Of a DNA stretch of 64,000 nt, positions 39,501-45,332 are shown piece by piece (positions within the stretch are counted from its first letter, which is position 1; every line of letters starts with the position of its first letter). The position numbers and the translations under genes were made by a program. This DNA comes from Strongylocentrotus droebachiensis. Lineage: Eukaryota; Echinodermata; Echinoidea; Camarodonta; Strongylocentrotidae. The notes beneath the pieces were generated by a model that made no database searches, had not been told where the DNA came from, and saw nothing but the letters and a program-made list of their open reading frames with translations. Location: NCBI GenBank assembly GCA_035222895.1, contig JAVYIG010000907.1, forward strand, positions 1-64,000. The letters run 5' to 3'.

Positions 39501-40774
39501 TATTAATCTTTTGATGGACAAGTACTAGTATCATCGAAAAAATAATCACCGGCTAAATACCGATGAATATACAGTACGTTGATGCACAGACATTTCACAA
39601 AACACCAGAGGGGTGGTTTTACAAAAACTAAGATCGACTTTAAGTTTGACTTAACTATGGCAGGCTGTTCATGCCACTGTTTGCTCGCACCATCTACTGG
39701 CATTGATCTCTCAAGGTACGTACAAATCATGGTCACAAATCTATGGAATTTACATTTTTTGAAAATTCATTATTTAAGGAAAAAATATTATCTAAAGATA
39801 ATATCTAAAGATAATAATGGTGAGAGCAAACAGTGGCATGAACAGCCTGCCATAGTTAAGGCCAACTTAAAGTCGATCTTAGTCTTTGTGAAACACTCCC
39901 CTGAACAAGTAATTTCAAGTCAACATTTGAACTCACCAGCGAAAACAATTCTTCTTCCTGACTGAGACTGGCCACCATGTTCCATTTAAAGTACTCAATG
40001 AAGGAAGCTCGTGCTGCATTGTGGGAGGAATCGGGGGTCACTGTCCGGAAGAAGGTCGGATAATACTCCTGGTCGGTGAGGGCCACTGATGTAGACCCGT
40101 ACGAGACCTGATAACATAGAAGATATATTTATATATACTTATTATATTATAAGGGGTAGGAAATTACAGTTTCCACTTATACATTTAAGAAGGCTGACTA
40201 AAGTTGACTGAGCACTGCCATTTTTGTTAAAGCCCCACTGCATTTATTACTTATAGCTACTTGCGCCCTCTATATAGCAAAGAGTCATTAATCGGTGACC
40301 ATTTGCTCCCATGATCCTCTATTTCTGATGTTAAGTGAGAGCTGATTTTGACCACCTGTCAGTGACCATACAGGGAGGTCTAATCCTTCTTGGCTTAACT
40401 AGAGCAGTGGGGATTTAAAGCATGCTAAATCGCCACCGTCCAACTTTTTGTCAAACCGTATTTACCCATAAACCATAAAAACATGTTGGCATTCCTTTTT
40501 TTTCTAACATGTACTGAAATAGATTCATCGTTTGCTCCATTATTTATTTATATATTAATTCACAAGCACAATTATTGTAGTTCTCCCCACTGCTCAGAGG
40601 CATAATCTCGAAAGGTTTGGACGAGCCCTTACCTACCATGACCACGTTCCAATAGGGCAGGATCTGACCCACTCTCTTCGACACGTCTGAACAGGAGCAC
40701 CCTAGCAGCATGGACATGGTGGGCTTACGGTACAGCTGATCGTAGAGGGCGTCTACTCCGACTCCAGTATCGCA
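8184..40774 (-). CDS. GABBR2-like: GABA-B-type metabotropic receptor, 14 exons, 5' end missing
   Basis: Joined coding segments, in transcript order: 40774-40637, 40107-39937, 34421-34251, 27724-27533, 26937-26659, 23440-23380, 23261-23172, 15760-15610, 14722-14590, 13373-13257, 11330-11208, 10704-10366, 9655-9488, 8999-8184. The sum is 2949 bp, 982 codons plus TAA, with every junction GT-AG and in phase. Residues 1-368 of this partial protein are the Venus-flytrap ligand-binding domain (motifs VSYGS, FFRTV, VGWY, YDAVW). Residues ~388-653 hold seven hydrophobic helices with the family hallmarks YSYKGLLLLFG, AWETRNV and IPALNDS. Residues ~656-982 are a long cytoplasmic tail starting with a heptad-like leucine region. 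GABA-B receptors are obligate heterodimers coupling to Gi/o at the plasma membrane. Subunit 2 normally carries G-protein coupling and subunit 1 binds GABA. The helices look like subunit 2 and the ligand domain is mixed. No signal peptide is visible, so the N-terminal exon(s) are outside or unrecognised. Family call very sure, subunit call moderate. Confidence 0.95.
9488..9655 (-). CDS. GABBR2-like: GABA-B receptor exon (proximal cytoplasmic tail)
   Basis: 168 bp, 56 codons, phase 0. Acceptor ttttttgcag|CTCCAT, donor AGAAAA|GTAAGT. It encodes a basic, polar segment directly after TM7 (KGRTRRFVMDEST...HIRAFRRENRK). I see no domain. It precedes the leucine heptads of the terminal exon, as the membrane-proximal linker does in GABA-B subunits. 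It is the last exon outside the 4.47-kb duplication; the duplication boundary lies in the next intron at 9373/9374. Confidence 0.92.
10146..10323. mobile_element. MITE family E (TACAGTCAAACCTG ends)
   Basis: 178 bp, bounded by tacagtcaaacctg on the left and caggtttgactgta on the right, an inverted pair. The interior has the imperfect repeats 'ccgc...cttgggcgatcgctatagac'. It lies 43 bp from the 3' end of receptor exon 10366-10704. The second copy is at 54953-55141 in opposite orientation. Possible TA target. No coding capacity. Confidence 0.8.
10366..10704 (-). CDS. GABBR2-like: GABA-B receptor exon (ECL2, TM5, TM6, TM7)
   Basis: 339 bp, 113 codons, phase 0. Donor CCAAAG|GTAAAA. Two acceptors are possible: ctattcaag|GTTTCAG at 10704, which keeps the frame, and a stronger-looking gtttcag seven bases downstream at 10697, which shifts it. 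I chose 10704. It encodes ECL2 with Cys558, TM5 (~566-586, LYSYKGLLLLFG), AWETRNV, IPALNDSHYI, TM6 (~600-621) and TM7 (~631-653, ending LLFVPK). AWETRNV.IPALNDS is the subunit 2 signature. Confidence 0.97.
11208..11330 (-). CDS. GABBR2-like: GABA-B receptor exon (TM4)
   Basis: 123 bp, 41 codons, phase 0. Acceptor ctttcctag|ATGCTG, donor GTCGAG|GTGAGT. TM4 (~507-530) ends in ALWVILDP, matching the conserved '(W)..(V/I)DP(L/M)' at the extracellular end. The exon happens to begin with an ATG but is internal: phase continues from KRK of the previous exon. Confidence 0.95.
11413..11613. mobile_element. MITE family B, copy 4 (degenerate right end)
   Basis: It starts TTAAATCCCCACTGCTC and shares the interior 'tatagctacttgcgccctct...cacctgtcagtgacc' with the other B copies. 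The right end is decayed; a TTAA at 11610-11613 is a plausible limit. It lies in the intron between receptor exons 13257-13373 and 11208-11330. Confidence 0.65.
11673..11785. mobile_element. MITE family A, copy 4 (partial)
   Basis: It begins TTAAATATAAAGACCAGT and matches the family A left part (ggtcatgcgattgcattgtg, then gatca(c/t)ctagca and gtattggtgtgtactgc) until about 11785, after which similarity is lost. No right end found. Confidence 0.65.
12436..12516 (+). mobile_element. tRNA-derived SINE head
   Basis: Contains ctcaagtggataagtcgctgg (A-box-like) and cgcggttcgagtcccg (canonical B box), with an anticodon-loop-like gactgtcaatc, suggesting a tRNA-Asp origin. It resembles the head at 27786-27862. 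The body after 12516 is not recognisable. It could be a degenerate tRNA, but stems pair poorly. Confidence 0.6.
12595..12677. repeat. Degenerate telomere-like repeats
   Basis: A run of cctaaacc/accctaaccc-like hexamers (for example atccctaaaccgaacctg and caaccctaaccctg), reading like decayed CCCTAA units. Only short exact stretches remain. Confidence 0.45.
12697..12835. repeat. Long imperfect palindrome (foldback)
   Basis: Arms of about 65 bp (12697-12761 and 12768-12835) share gaggcctggctgttttatag and cacatcttg with their complements. They are separated by a loop of only about 6 bases (around gtcatg). No coding capacity. It is a foldback element or MITE remnant within a receptor intron. Confidence 0.85.
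13257..13373 (-). CDS. GABBR2-like: GABA-B receptor exon (TM3 and loop 2)
   Basis: 117 bp, 39 codons, phase 0. Acceptor tttatttcag|ATCCGC, donor AAAA|GTAAGT. VGFSMAFGSMFVKTYRVY is the TM3/ICL2 signature of GABA-B receptors ('FG.MF.K(T/I).(R/W)V'). It ends with the basic run RVIKRK, the intracellular loop 2 involved in G-protein contact in this family. Confidence 0.95.
14015..14423. mobile_element. MITE family A, copy 2 (TTAA-flanked)
   Basis: 409 bp with TTAA at both ends. Inverted ends AGATAAAGACCAGT and ACTGGTCTTTACCT. Its interior matches the copy at 58909-59314 (gcgattgaattgtg, tggaattgatcagaaaagtt, tacaagcactgtacac). It contains an A/G homopolymer run near 14380-14400. It lies in the intron upstream of receptor exon 13257-13373. 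Confidence 0.85.
14590..14722 (-). CDS. GABBR2-like: GABA-B receptor exon (TM2 and start of TM3)
   Basis: 133 bp: one base, then 44 codons. Acceptor cggtttcag|GTACATC, donor CACG|GTATGT. It encodes YIKLSSPNLNN, TM2 (~429-448), LDGDKVSD and PLCT. SSPNLNN and GLDG are family hallmarks. The Cys of LCT is the conserved TM3 cysteine that pairs with extracellular loop 2 (candidate partner Cys558). Confidence 0.96.
15225..15478. mobile_element. MITE family C, copy 1
   Basis: 254 bp, ends ggggagagtttcacaaagac and gtctttgtgaaacactcccc inverted, with subterminal 'aagttggacttaactatggcag' (split across the arm) mirrored at the other end. It shares tggcatgaac(g/a)gcctg with copies 2 and 3. It ends 131 bp from receptor exon 15610-15760. 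Confidence 0.88.
15610..15760 (-). CDS. GABBR2-like: GABA-B receptor exon (linker and TM1)
   Basis: 151 bp: two bases, 49 codons, two bases. Acceptor gctttaaaag|GTGG, donor ACAAA|GTAGGT. The linker is short; GABA-B receptors lack the cysteine-rich domain found in other class C receptors. TM1 (~388-411) is followed by FNIKYRKTK, which matches the basic first intracellular loop of subunit 2 (FNIKNR...). A MITE (15835-16224) lies 74 bp upstream of the acceptor. Confidence 0.94.
15835..16224. mobile_element. MITE family A, copy 3 (TTAA-flanked, variant ends)
   Basis: 390 bp between TTAA at 15835 and TTAA at 16221. Ends AGATAAAGTTGAGTTCTGG and CCAGAACTCAACCTTCTCT are inverted but differ from copies 1 and 2, so the ends have co-evolved. 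The interior matches family A (gtcatgcgattgcattgtga). Confidence 0.82.
16610..16893. mobile_element. MITE family C, copy 2
   Basis: 284 bp, ends ggggagtgtttcacaaagac and ccttgtgaaacactccc. Subterminal aagttggacttaact matches copy 1. The interior is AT-rich and carries agcaaacagtggcatgaac, shared with copies 1 and 3. Confidence 0.88.
16894..19236. other. Intron sequence, no feature found
   Basis: Part of the 7.4-kb intron between receptor exons 23172-23261 and 15610-15760. It is AT-rich with a 17-base G run near 17467. I find no exon, RNA gene or element here. Confidence 0.6.
19237..19900 (-). mobile_element. Possible 3' tail of a LINE
   Basis: On the minus strand the segment ends ...aataaattcaaattcaaattc, a short tandem tail of the type seen at CR1/L2-class LINE 3' ends. 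It is preceded by AT-rich sequence. No reverse-transcriptase frame is visible, so this is only a 3'-end guess; the upstream limit is arbitrary. Confidence 0.3.
20205..20345. repeat. CT-rich microsatellite
   Basis: (CT)n with a C run (about 20244-20259) and (TCTG)n-like interruptions. Frames through it on both strands are low-complexity and not genes. The flanks, 20346-21590, show no gene. Confidence 0.9.
21597..22025. repeat. Long purine-rich (GA) tract
   Basis: About 430 bases with very few pyrimidines on the plus strand, made of degenerate gagaga/gaaaga units. It is long enough to adopt triplex-type structures in principle (inference). The open frame on the minus strand is a by-product. 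22030-23171 downstream shows no feature. Confidence 0.88.
23172..23261 (-). CDS. GABBR2-like: GABA-B receptor exon (end of ligand domain)
   Basis: 90 bp, phase 1 at both ends. Acceptor ctttttcag|GTGGTG, donor GCCG|GTGAGT. It encodes the last strands of the extracellular domain (LKRVALYFPESELLDFE, then VPIHWAG), just before the linker to helix 1. Conservation is low here in the family, so the call rests on splice signals, phase and position. Confidence 0.88.
23380..23440 (-). CDS. GABBR2-like: GABA-B receptor exon (short, GPVSFAG)
   Basis: 61 bp: 20 codons plus one base. Acceptor cttacag|GGTCCT, donor CAAG|GTAATG. It encodes GPVSFAGPDRFGITTFRQNQ, the 'F.G(V)(S/T)G.V.F...G' strand that follows the YDA(I/V)W region in family members. 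Its phase-1 donor matches the phase of the next exon exactly. Confidence 0.93.
23723..24251 (+). repeat. Minisatellite, GGACAATTACCCCCC units, forward array
   Basis: More than 25 units of 16-17 bp with variants ggaaaattacccccc, ggacaactacccccc and ggagaattacccccc. Two frames stay open (Pro-Glu-Asn-Tyr-type repeats) only because the unit lacks stops. Sits in the intron between receptor exons 26659-26937 and 23380-23440. Confidence 0.95.
24252..25849. other. Spacer between the two inverted minisatellites
   Basis: AT-rich intron DNA with an (AT)n microsatellite at 25200-25230. No gene, RNA or inverted-repeat element recognised. Confidence 0.6.
25850..26253 (-). repeat. Minisatellite, same unit, reverse array
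   Basis: About 24 units of ggggggtaattgtcctc and variants, the reverse complement of the 23723-24251 unit. The two arrays therefore form an inverted pair separated by 1.6 kb. Outer flanks also look related: agaattgcggttct before the forward array and agaattgctttt after the reverse one. Confidence 0.95.
26391..26440. repeat. Poly-G tract
   Basis: G runs of about 24 and 11 bases broken by aggaagt. It sits just left of the MITE at 26455. Length is likely unreliable. Confidence 0.85.
26455..26651. mobile_element. MITE family B, copy 1 (TTAA-flanked), next to a splice donor
   Basis: 197 bp from TTAA to TTAA. Ends AGCCCCACTGCACTA and TAGTGCAGTGGGGCT are perfect inverted repeats. The right TTAA (26648-26651) is followed by only 7 bases, GTGAGTG on the minus strand, before the end of receptor exon 26659-26937. 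Intact ends suggest a recent insertion. Confidence 0.92.
26659..26937 (-). CDS. GABBR2-like: GABA-B receptor exon (lobe 2, TYDAVW)
   Basis: 279 bp, 93 codons, phase 0. Acceptor cactctag|ACCTCG, donor TCG|GTGAGTG. Residues 225-317 include QTYDAVWTITLAL, a threonine-rich loop with the sequon NAS, and FSYTDEGM. Subunit 1 has a GABA-binding Glu five residues before the Tyr of YDA; the aligned residue here is His244. The donor is unusual in context: only 7 intronic bases precede a TTAA-flanked MITE (26455-26651). Confidence 0.95.
27533..27724 (-). CDS. GABBR2-like: GABA-B receptor exon (lobe 2, YVWLLVGWY)
   Basis: 192 bp, 64 codons, phase 0. Acceptor ctttag|GCTTAC, donor CTG|GTGAGT. Residues 161-224 carry MYGAKYVWLLVGWY, IDCTPEE and TEAVEG. 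The Tyr of GWY (179) is a ligand-contact position in subunit 1. The CT(x)(D/E)E...TEAVEG stretch reads like subunit 1 rather than subunit 2. Confidence 0.96.
27786..28125 (+). mobile_element. tRNA-derived SINE with TATTATT tail
   Basis: The head (ggtgtcatggtctagtggat, then gcggttcaagtcccg with a canonical B box) resembles the head at 12436-12516. The body contains agcgcatagacaaatttac and a near-palindromic gcgctt. It ends with (att)n at about 28111-28125. It lies in the 6.5-kb receptor intron, 61 bp upstream of the acceptor of exon 27533-27724. Confidence 0.7.
28764..29132. mobile_element. MITE-like element H (AGGCCTGYCCTCAT ends)
   Basis: 369 bp with long inverted ends. aggcctgccctcatcagctc at 28764 matches the complement of gagctaatgaggacaggcct at 29113-29132, and pairing continues inward through tcgagatt and cccgctattt. 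Internal copies of 'caaaatatcccgctattt' recur. No coding capacity. 28126-28763 and 29133-30410 around it hold no gene I can support. Confidence 0.8.
30411..30680. repeat. Trinucleotide (CTA/TAC)n array, left part
   Basis: An almost continuous tac/act repeat with interruptions. Its last ~55 bases (atactatcattactac ... attatatactactac) reappear to the right of the foldback element at 31075-31146. Confidence 0.95.
30681..31076. mobile_element. Foldback MITE F2, ~396-bp near-perfect palindrome
   Basis: Ends TAGAGT (30681) and ACTCTA (31076). Arms of about 190 bp share gtgacgtcat, ttcatattccgaaagaacatc (in parts) and agatggtcatatctca, meeting at a centre ggctcctaatggttaggagcc. TA on both sides fits a TA target duplication as in Tc1/mariner. 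No coding capacity. Confidence 0.9.
31077..31195. repeat. Trinucleotide (CTA/TAC)n array, right part
   Basis: Continuation of the triplet array after the foldback element; it includes att and act units. Loses register near 31190. Confidence 0.9.
31196..34250. other. Intron sequence, no feature found
   Basis: Part of the 6.5-kb intron between receptor exons 34251-34421 and 27533-27724. Short open frames exist on both strands but none has splice context, family resemblance or consistent composition. Confidence 0.55.
34251..34421 (-). CDS. GABBR2-like: GABA-B receptor exon (hinge/lobe 2, DARIIIGSF)
   Basis: 171 bp, 57 codons, phase 0. Acceptor cctttag|GCCCGG, donor GAG|GTGAGT. Residues 104-160 include the sequon NIT (possible N-glycosylation), DARIIIGSF and ARAVFCE. 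This is the conserved strand-helix pair before the second lobe. Cys159 should pair with Cys193 of the next exon, as in the family. Confidence 0.95.
34560..35100. repeat. GT and GA microsatellites
   Basis: G run at ~34578-34590, (GT)n at 34853-34908 and (GA)n at 34970-35096. A 227-codon minus-strand frame (34470-35153) spans these and is rejected as low complexity. Confidence 0.9.
35101..37267. other. Intron sequence, no feature found
   Basis: AT-rich portion of the intron between receptor exons 39937-40107 and 34251-34421. Nothing recognisable. Confidence 0.55.
37268..37426. mobile_element. MITE family D, copy 1 (GGGCCC...GTCTTACAAAGAG ends)
   Basis: 159 bp. gggccccgtcttacaaagag and ctctttgtaagacagggccc form the inverted ends. 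The interior has alternating caatcgcaa/ttgcgattg motifs that also pair with each other. The second copy is at 60442-60586. Confidence 0.88.
37898..38335. mobile_element. MITE F3 with nested internal hairpin
   Basis: About 438 bp with ~38-bp imperfect inverted ends (aggatgcgtttaagctcaa; ttgagcataaacgtaccct). At 38004-38065 an inner palindrome pairs ctctggctcc...gattctggctc with gagccagaatc...gccagag. Flanking TAA/TAA-like bases could be a 3-bp target. No coding capacity. Confidence 0.78.
38336..39607. other. Intron sequence, no feature found
   Basis: Open frames on both strands at 38394-38714 have no family resemblance and no splice context. No element recognised. Confidence 0.5.
39608..39901. 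mobile_element. MITE family C, copy 3
   Basis: About 294 bp. The left end (ggggtggttttacaaaaact) is diverged and the right end is intact (gtctttgtgaaacactcccc). agatcgactttaagttt and ggccaacttaaagtcgatct form the subterminal inverted pair. Contains agcaaacagtggcatgaaca as in copies 1 and 2. It ends about 35 bp from the donor of exon 39937-40107. Confidence 0.87.
39937..40107 (-). CDS. GABBR2-like: GABA-B receptor exon (ligand-binding domain, VSYGS/FFRT)
   Basis: 171 bp, 57 codons, phase 0. Acceptor gttatcag|GTCTCG, donor CTG|GTGAGT. Residues 47-103 carry VSYGSTS, YYPTFFRTV and KWNMVASLSQ, the classic lobe-1 core of class C receptors. Subunit 1 has His right after FFRT; here Val69 follows. 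A family C MITE ends about 33 bp inside the intron downstream of this donor (39901-39903). Confidence 0.95.
40227..40418. mobile_element. MITE family B, copy 3 (TTAA-flanked)
   Basis: 192 bp from TTAA to TTAA, ends AGCCCCACTGCATTA and AGAGCAGTGGGGAT. Opposite orientation to copies 1 and 2 (tagctacttgcgccctct near its left end). In the intron between the two most 5' exons. Confidence 0.87.
40637..40774 (-). CDS. GABBR2-like: GABA-B receptor exon (ligand-binding domain, most 5' exon seen)
   Basis: 138 bp, 46 codons, phase 0 at both ends. The acceptor reads cttacag|TGCGATACT and the donor ATG|GTAGGT. It begins with Cys1 and contains LLGCSCSD (Cys26). In the family this pair forms a lobe-1 disulfide and the Ser after GC lines the ligand pocket. 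It ends PYWNVVM, matching the family's 'WN(L/V)(I/V)' strand. The exon before it, expected to end in a (D/N)D(S/T)-like strand, was not found in 41000-64000. Confidence 0.93.
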
Positions 40775-42111
40775 CTGTAAGTAGAGATGGTTGAAAAAAC
40801 AAATAATTAATCAATTAATCAATGACATAAAACATGAAACAAACTTGAGCAAACAATACAACTTTATAGCTTCAAGAGAACAAATGTTGGGCAAATTGGT
40901 CGGTGCGGTTAATGGGGCAAAGGGAACGCCGGTTCTCCCACAGTCAAATGTGCTTTTTTTAGTTTACTTAATTCCTCGTAGATTTAAAAAAAAAATCGAC
41001 AATTTGAAAAAAATTAGAGGGCTGAACCATTAATTGAAAATACCATTGCATTTAAAAATAAATTTCCAGTTCAGGCCAACATGTATTTATATTCGAGCAC
41101 CCTGCATTGAAATACAACGTTATGATAAATCTTACGATTAAAACTGCTGGAATGTAAAATTGGACGTGACGTGGGGGTGAGTGTCTTGAAGAGGTAGATC
41201 ATGTTAAATTGAAAAATGGATTTCCTGAATTCACGAAGAGGTGATACGTGTCCATGCAAAATGTCTCTCAATATACATGTACATGTCATGACATATATCT
41301 TGCTGGGTTCACTTTATGTGGCAGACATATCTTTAAAACGAGCCCAGCATGTAATGGAATTCATTTCTTTTGCACACTCACACGACCCACAACAAATATC
41401 ACACTCTTTACCTGCATACACATTTTCGCACAAGCAGACACAATCCGCCATTTTTCATTACTACCCTTTTAGTGCTGAGTGGTGTACAACCACTTTTCAT
41501 CAGCACGAGATTGCCAGAATACATGGGTTTTCCTAAAACAGTATGCGTAGAAGGGCTCGGACACCATTCAGCTCCAATAACGTTGCTGTGTGAACGCCCT
41601 TCCCCTCTTTTCTTTTCCGTTGGTGAATTTTGTGCGAAGGCCATCCCGCGAGGCTTTGCCAGCTGCCGTAAATTTGTCGGTAAATTCCCGCCGGGCAGAA
41701 GTTTTTACATGGCCAGAAATTCTAGTCTGTCGCTGCAGACTGTTCAAGAGAGATTAGAAGGCCTTTGAAAACGACAAGCTGGTACAATGAATATGTACTC
41801 CTATCATGCCTAATGTCTGTCTTCAAAATTAAACATTAACACAAAATCTGCGTTTCATAGAATGATGTGGTTCGAAAACTGTTATTATATCTTTATCATC
41901 ATGATCATGCTCATTCAAAAGTTTAATCCGTGTACAATAGAACTCAGCGGTCATAAGTTGTGGAAGTATTCAATACTTCGCTATCACATAACATATTTCA
42001 TTTTTGTTTACAATTAAGCCTCGTATTATTTATTCCAAGACTAAGGGAATTTGCAACACGTTATAAATAGTACGCAATGATTATTGATCCGTTGAAATAA
42101 ATGTTCAAAGG

Positions 42112-42190
42112 TGGTGTCATGTCGTCTGAAGATTTTATACTTGAGATAAAATCAGAAGATCGTGGGTTCAAGCCGTCCCACAATACTGTA
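42112..42190 (+). mobile_element. Possible tRNA-like SINE fragment
   Basis: ggtgtcatg at the start and gtgggttcaagccgtccc (B-box-like) recall the SINE heads at 12436 and 27786, but the A box is poor. A 9-bp repeat, (tttcaacta)4, lies at 42716-42750. Otherwise 41040-43930 shows nothing. Confidence 0.35.
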
Positions 42191-43932
42191 CGTGGCATTT
42201 TTCATATTAAACTGCATTTGCTAATCTGCACATTGAGAAGACGATAATACATTATTTCATTTCATTTATTTTCTTCTGCATTATATATAAATATAAACAA
42301 TTTTCGGTAAATTAATAACATTACGTGACTCTCAATATAAATCTGAAATCCTTATCCTTATTTGTAATAAAACAATACATACTAACGGGAATAATAGGTG
42401 TCGAAGTTGTAACATTTTGTAACGTACTGTTTTATCACATAATTTATTTAGTAAATGCATTAACATAAATCATGTAAAAAGAAACAATCGAGGCAAGGCT
42501 TACTTTACAATCGTTATGATTTTAAATGTTTCTGGGCTGCAAGCGTATCAAGCTGTCACGCTTAGGCTGTAGCCCTTCTGTATCATCACCTCTTCGAGCG
42601 TATGTATCTATGATTTACTGAATGTGGAAATGTAATTTAACTTATGTTTTATACTCATGTAAAGACATTGTCACATTATTGTTATAACCTATGATGATTC
42701 AGTAACCAATAAATATTTCAACTATTTCAACTATTTCAACTATTTCAACTATAAGGCTAATGCCTGAATACAGAGAACAGTACAAGGCAGAAAAAAATAC
42801 GAATAAATATACTTTACATAAAACAGGATGAACATACAATGGAAATATACAACGAACATGTCATGTGGAATCGCTACGTAAGTTTGAGCACTTGCTACAA
42901 TGGTTCGAATATGCTGTACTATGACATTTTATAAATAGTATATACAGTAGTATATACTAGAATGAGGACTTCCGTGAGAGGCAAAACCAGTAAATAAAGA
43001 AAAGAAATCAAACATTTGAATAGTCAGTGCTACCGTTTCAAATTTCACGAAGGATTGTATAATTGTTTCCCTTTTTTCGTAGATACAGAACAAATAAGGA
43101 GGGAAACAACATCCATGATATACGTCCGTTTTTATTGACGTGTCTGAAAGGACTACTACGTACCGAACAATATCGTGTAGAACAAGAATGAATTTGAAAG
43201 GAAAAAACCCTCTAACTCCTTTTTCATGATCCGAGGGGTTACACACGATTACTTTTAAATATAGGTCCTTACATATACTCTAGGGAACCTCAGTAGTTAC
43301 TTAATTTCACGCACTCCTTTTACTTGCAGCCGTTAAAGCAGAGCACCGCGTGTGCCGATTTGAATTGGACTCGCGGGCAACAGGGCGGCGCTGAAATTTA
43401 ATTGACCTCAATTTCATTCTTTCTGATCGTAACAGGGGATTTCTTGATTAGGAACTAGGATCAGTGGCGCAACATGGGAATACGATGAACATAATTCTTA
43501 GAGGATAGGGAGGAGAAATAATGGTCGTATGCCAATGAAACTGACCTACATATACAGTTACAGTGCCATTGTCAATGTCAAATTGTACCAAGGTGTGATA
43601 TACGCATTTCACTCACGTCTTACCATATGAAGATAAACTTTACAGGAAATAAGCTTGTCAGATATCTACTTTTAAATTCTCAACTCTTCTACCGAAGATA
43701 GGCAACATTAAAGTTCATAGTATCAACTCGTCGTGTCAAACATTTCATTGACACATGTGTATGATGCCCGTGGATAGATTACATGCTGACCAACGTTCTC
43801 TCTGGAAAAAAAACCTCCATTACACTACGTGTGTTTGGATAAGGTGAGACAGCCATTGATTGCACGAAAGTAACGGGAGAGGACGAACCTGTTGATCACT
43901 GGTCATTCCTACAATTTCTCAGAAAAGCTTAC

Positions 43933-44064
43933 ATCGTGATCCATGACCCCGGATTTTTCGCCCTCATTTCCATGCTCCCTGATCCTCGAAGGTTCCAAGT
44001 CGTGCCTTTTATCTCCGTTGGGAGCAGCGAAATCAAGTTCCCCATTTATGGATCGCGACGCCAT
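43933..44064 (-). CDS. Candidate first coding exon (unassigned)
   Basis: 132 bp, 44 codons. It runs from ATG in a purine context (gagcaaaATGGCGTCG) to a GT donor (CACGAT|GTAAGC), phase 0, and is richer in CG than its surroundings. It encodes a charged, soluble-looking segment (MASRSINGELDF ... VMDHD) with no signal peptide. I do not recognise it. It lies upstream of, and on the same strand as, the receptor, so it could be an alternative first exon, part of another gene, or chance. Confidence 0.2.
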
Positions 44065-45136
44065 TTTGCTCTCTTTCTCTCTCTATCGAGTTACAACTTT
44101 AAAAGCCACGTTTCCACTATAACTACAGAACTGTTCTCGGTGTTTAATGACACTTACTCTCTTTCTAACACGATATAAAGCAAAAACTCTAAATGCTACA
44201 GCCTGTCTCCCATGCGGATGTTTCTCAGACAATGAATGAAATAAATTAAGTTCTCCTGAGCCTACCTACAGTATACTACGTCAAGGAAAAAATATGTTTA
44301 GCATAGGAGAAATTAAATTGGCGTATCACGCATTTCCATTTTAGAGCACGGAAAACCCGCCCTAACTGAAACCAGTTATCGTGTTAATAAAGTGTAAACA
44401 TCGTATTCCAATCGTGTTAACATCGGGGAATGTGGATGAGTTGCATTTCTCAAAAAATGATCCACACGTTTTCCAGACGGGATCGATGAAAAAAATGACG
44501 CGCGTGTGTGAACGACAACGAAACGAGGTTGCAATAGCTGAGCAGTGGGAACAGTATGGTCTAATGGATTAGATCACTTAGTTGTCAATAAGGACGTAGA
44601 TATGCGCCATCATCCCTCCCCTATACTCATAGCTGTCAGTATCCCTGAATGGAGACCACCTCTCATCTGACAGGATTTACTCCCATCACATTACCGGCAT
44701 ATTTGTTAATTTTCGGAGGCGGCGTGGAGGAAGGAGATGATGGACGCTTAAAACTCCATTTGAGCGAGTCATTTGGCAATTTGGTCAACCATTAATGGAT
44801 GCATGTTGTCATGATGTATTGAAGTGTCCTACCAAATGCCACTTAATTAACGTTGATGCCAAATAGCAACGACGCTTTGATAAGCTAGTATAACTGCTAT
44901 ATATTGGTATACGTGATGTGATGGAACCTGAAGCGTTAAGTTAATATTGTAGACGATTGTGATGGGTGAAGGATGGCTTTGAATCAAATCCACAGTCCTT
45001 TTGGTGCCACTCGATTATTGACACTGCACGTAGAATTAAATGACGACCAGGCTTTCTATATTCTTGTCAGGTACACTACTCCAAACTCTCCCACTTGTAA
45101 TTACTCTCAGTATCTACTTTCATCATGGAATTTTTT

Positions 45137-45332
45137 TTAAAGCCTATCTGCACTAGTTTAGCTAGGAGTGATTACACCCCCCGCATGGTCACTGGCAGGT
45201 GGTTATCTTATCAAATTAGCTCTCTATTAACATAAGAAAATGGGGACCACGGGGGACCAACGGTCATCGATTAGGCATTAGTTTGCTATATCGAGGGCGC
45301 AAGTAGCTATAAGTAGTGCAGTGGGGCTTTAA
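45137..45332. mobile_element. MITE family B, copy 2 (TTAA-flanked)
   Basis: 196 bp from TTAA to TTAA. Ends AGCCTATCTGCACTA (slightly decayed) and TAGTGCAGTGGGGCT. The interior is collinear with copy 1 (tggtcact(a/g)(a/g)caggtggttatct; ggcgcaagtagctataag). 44065-45136 has no other feature. Confidence 0.9.
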
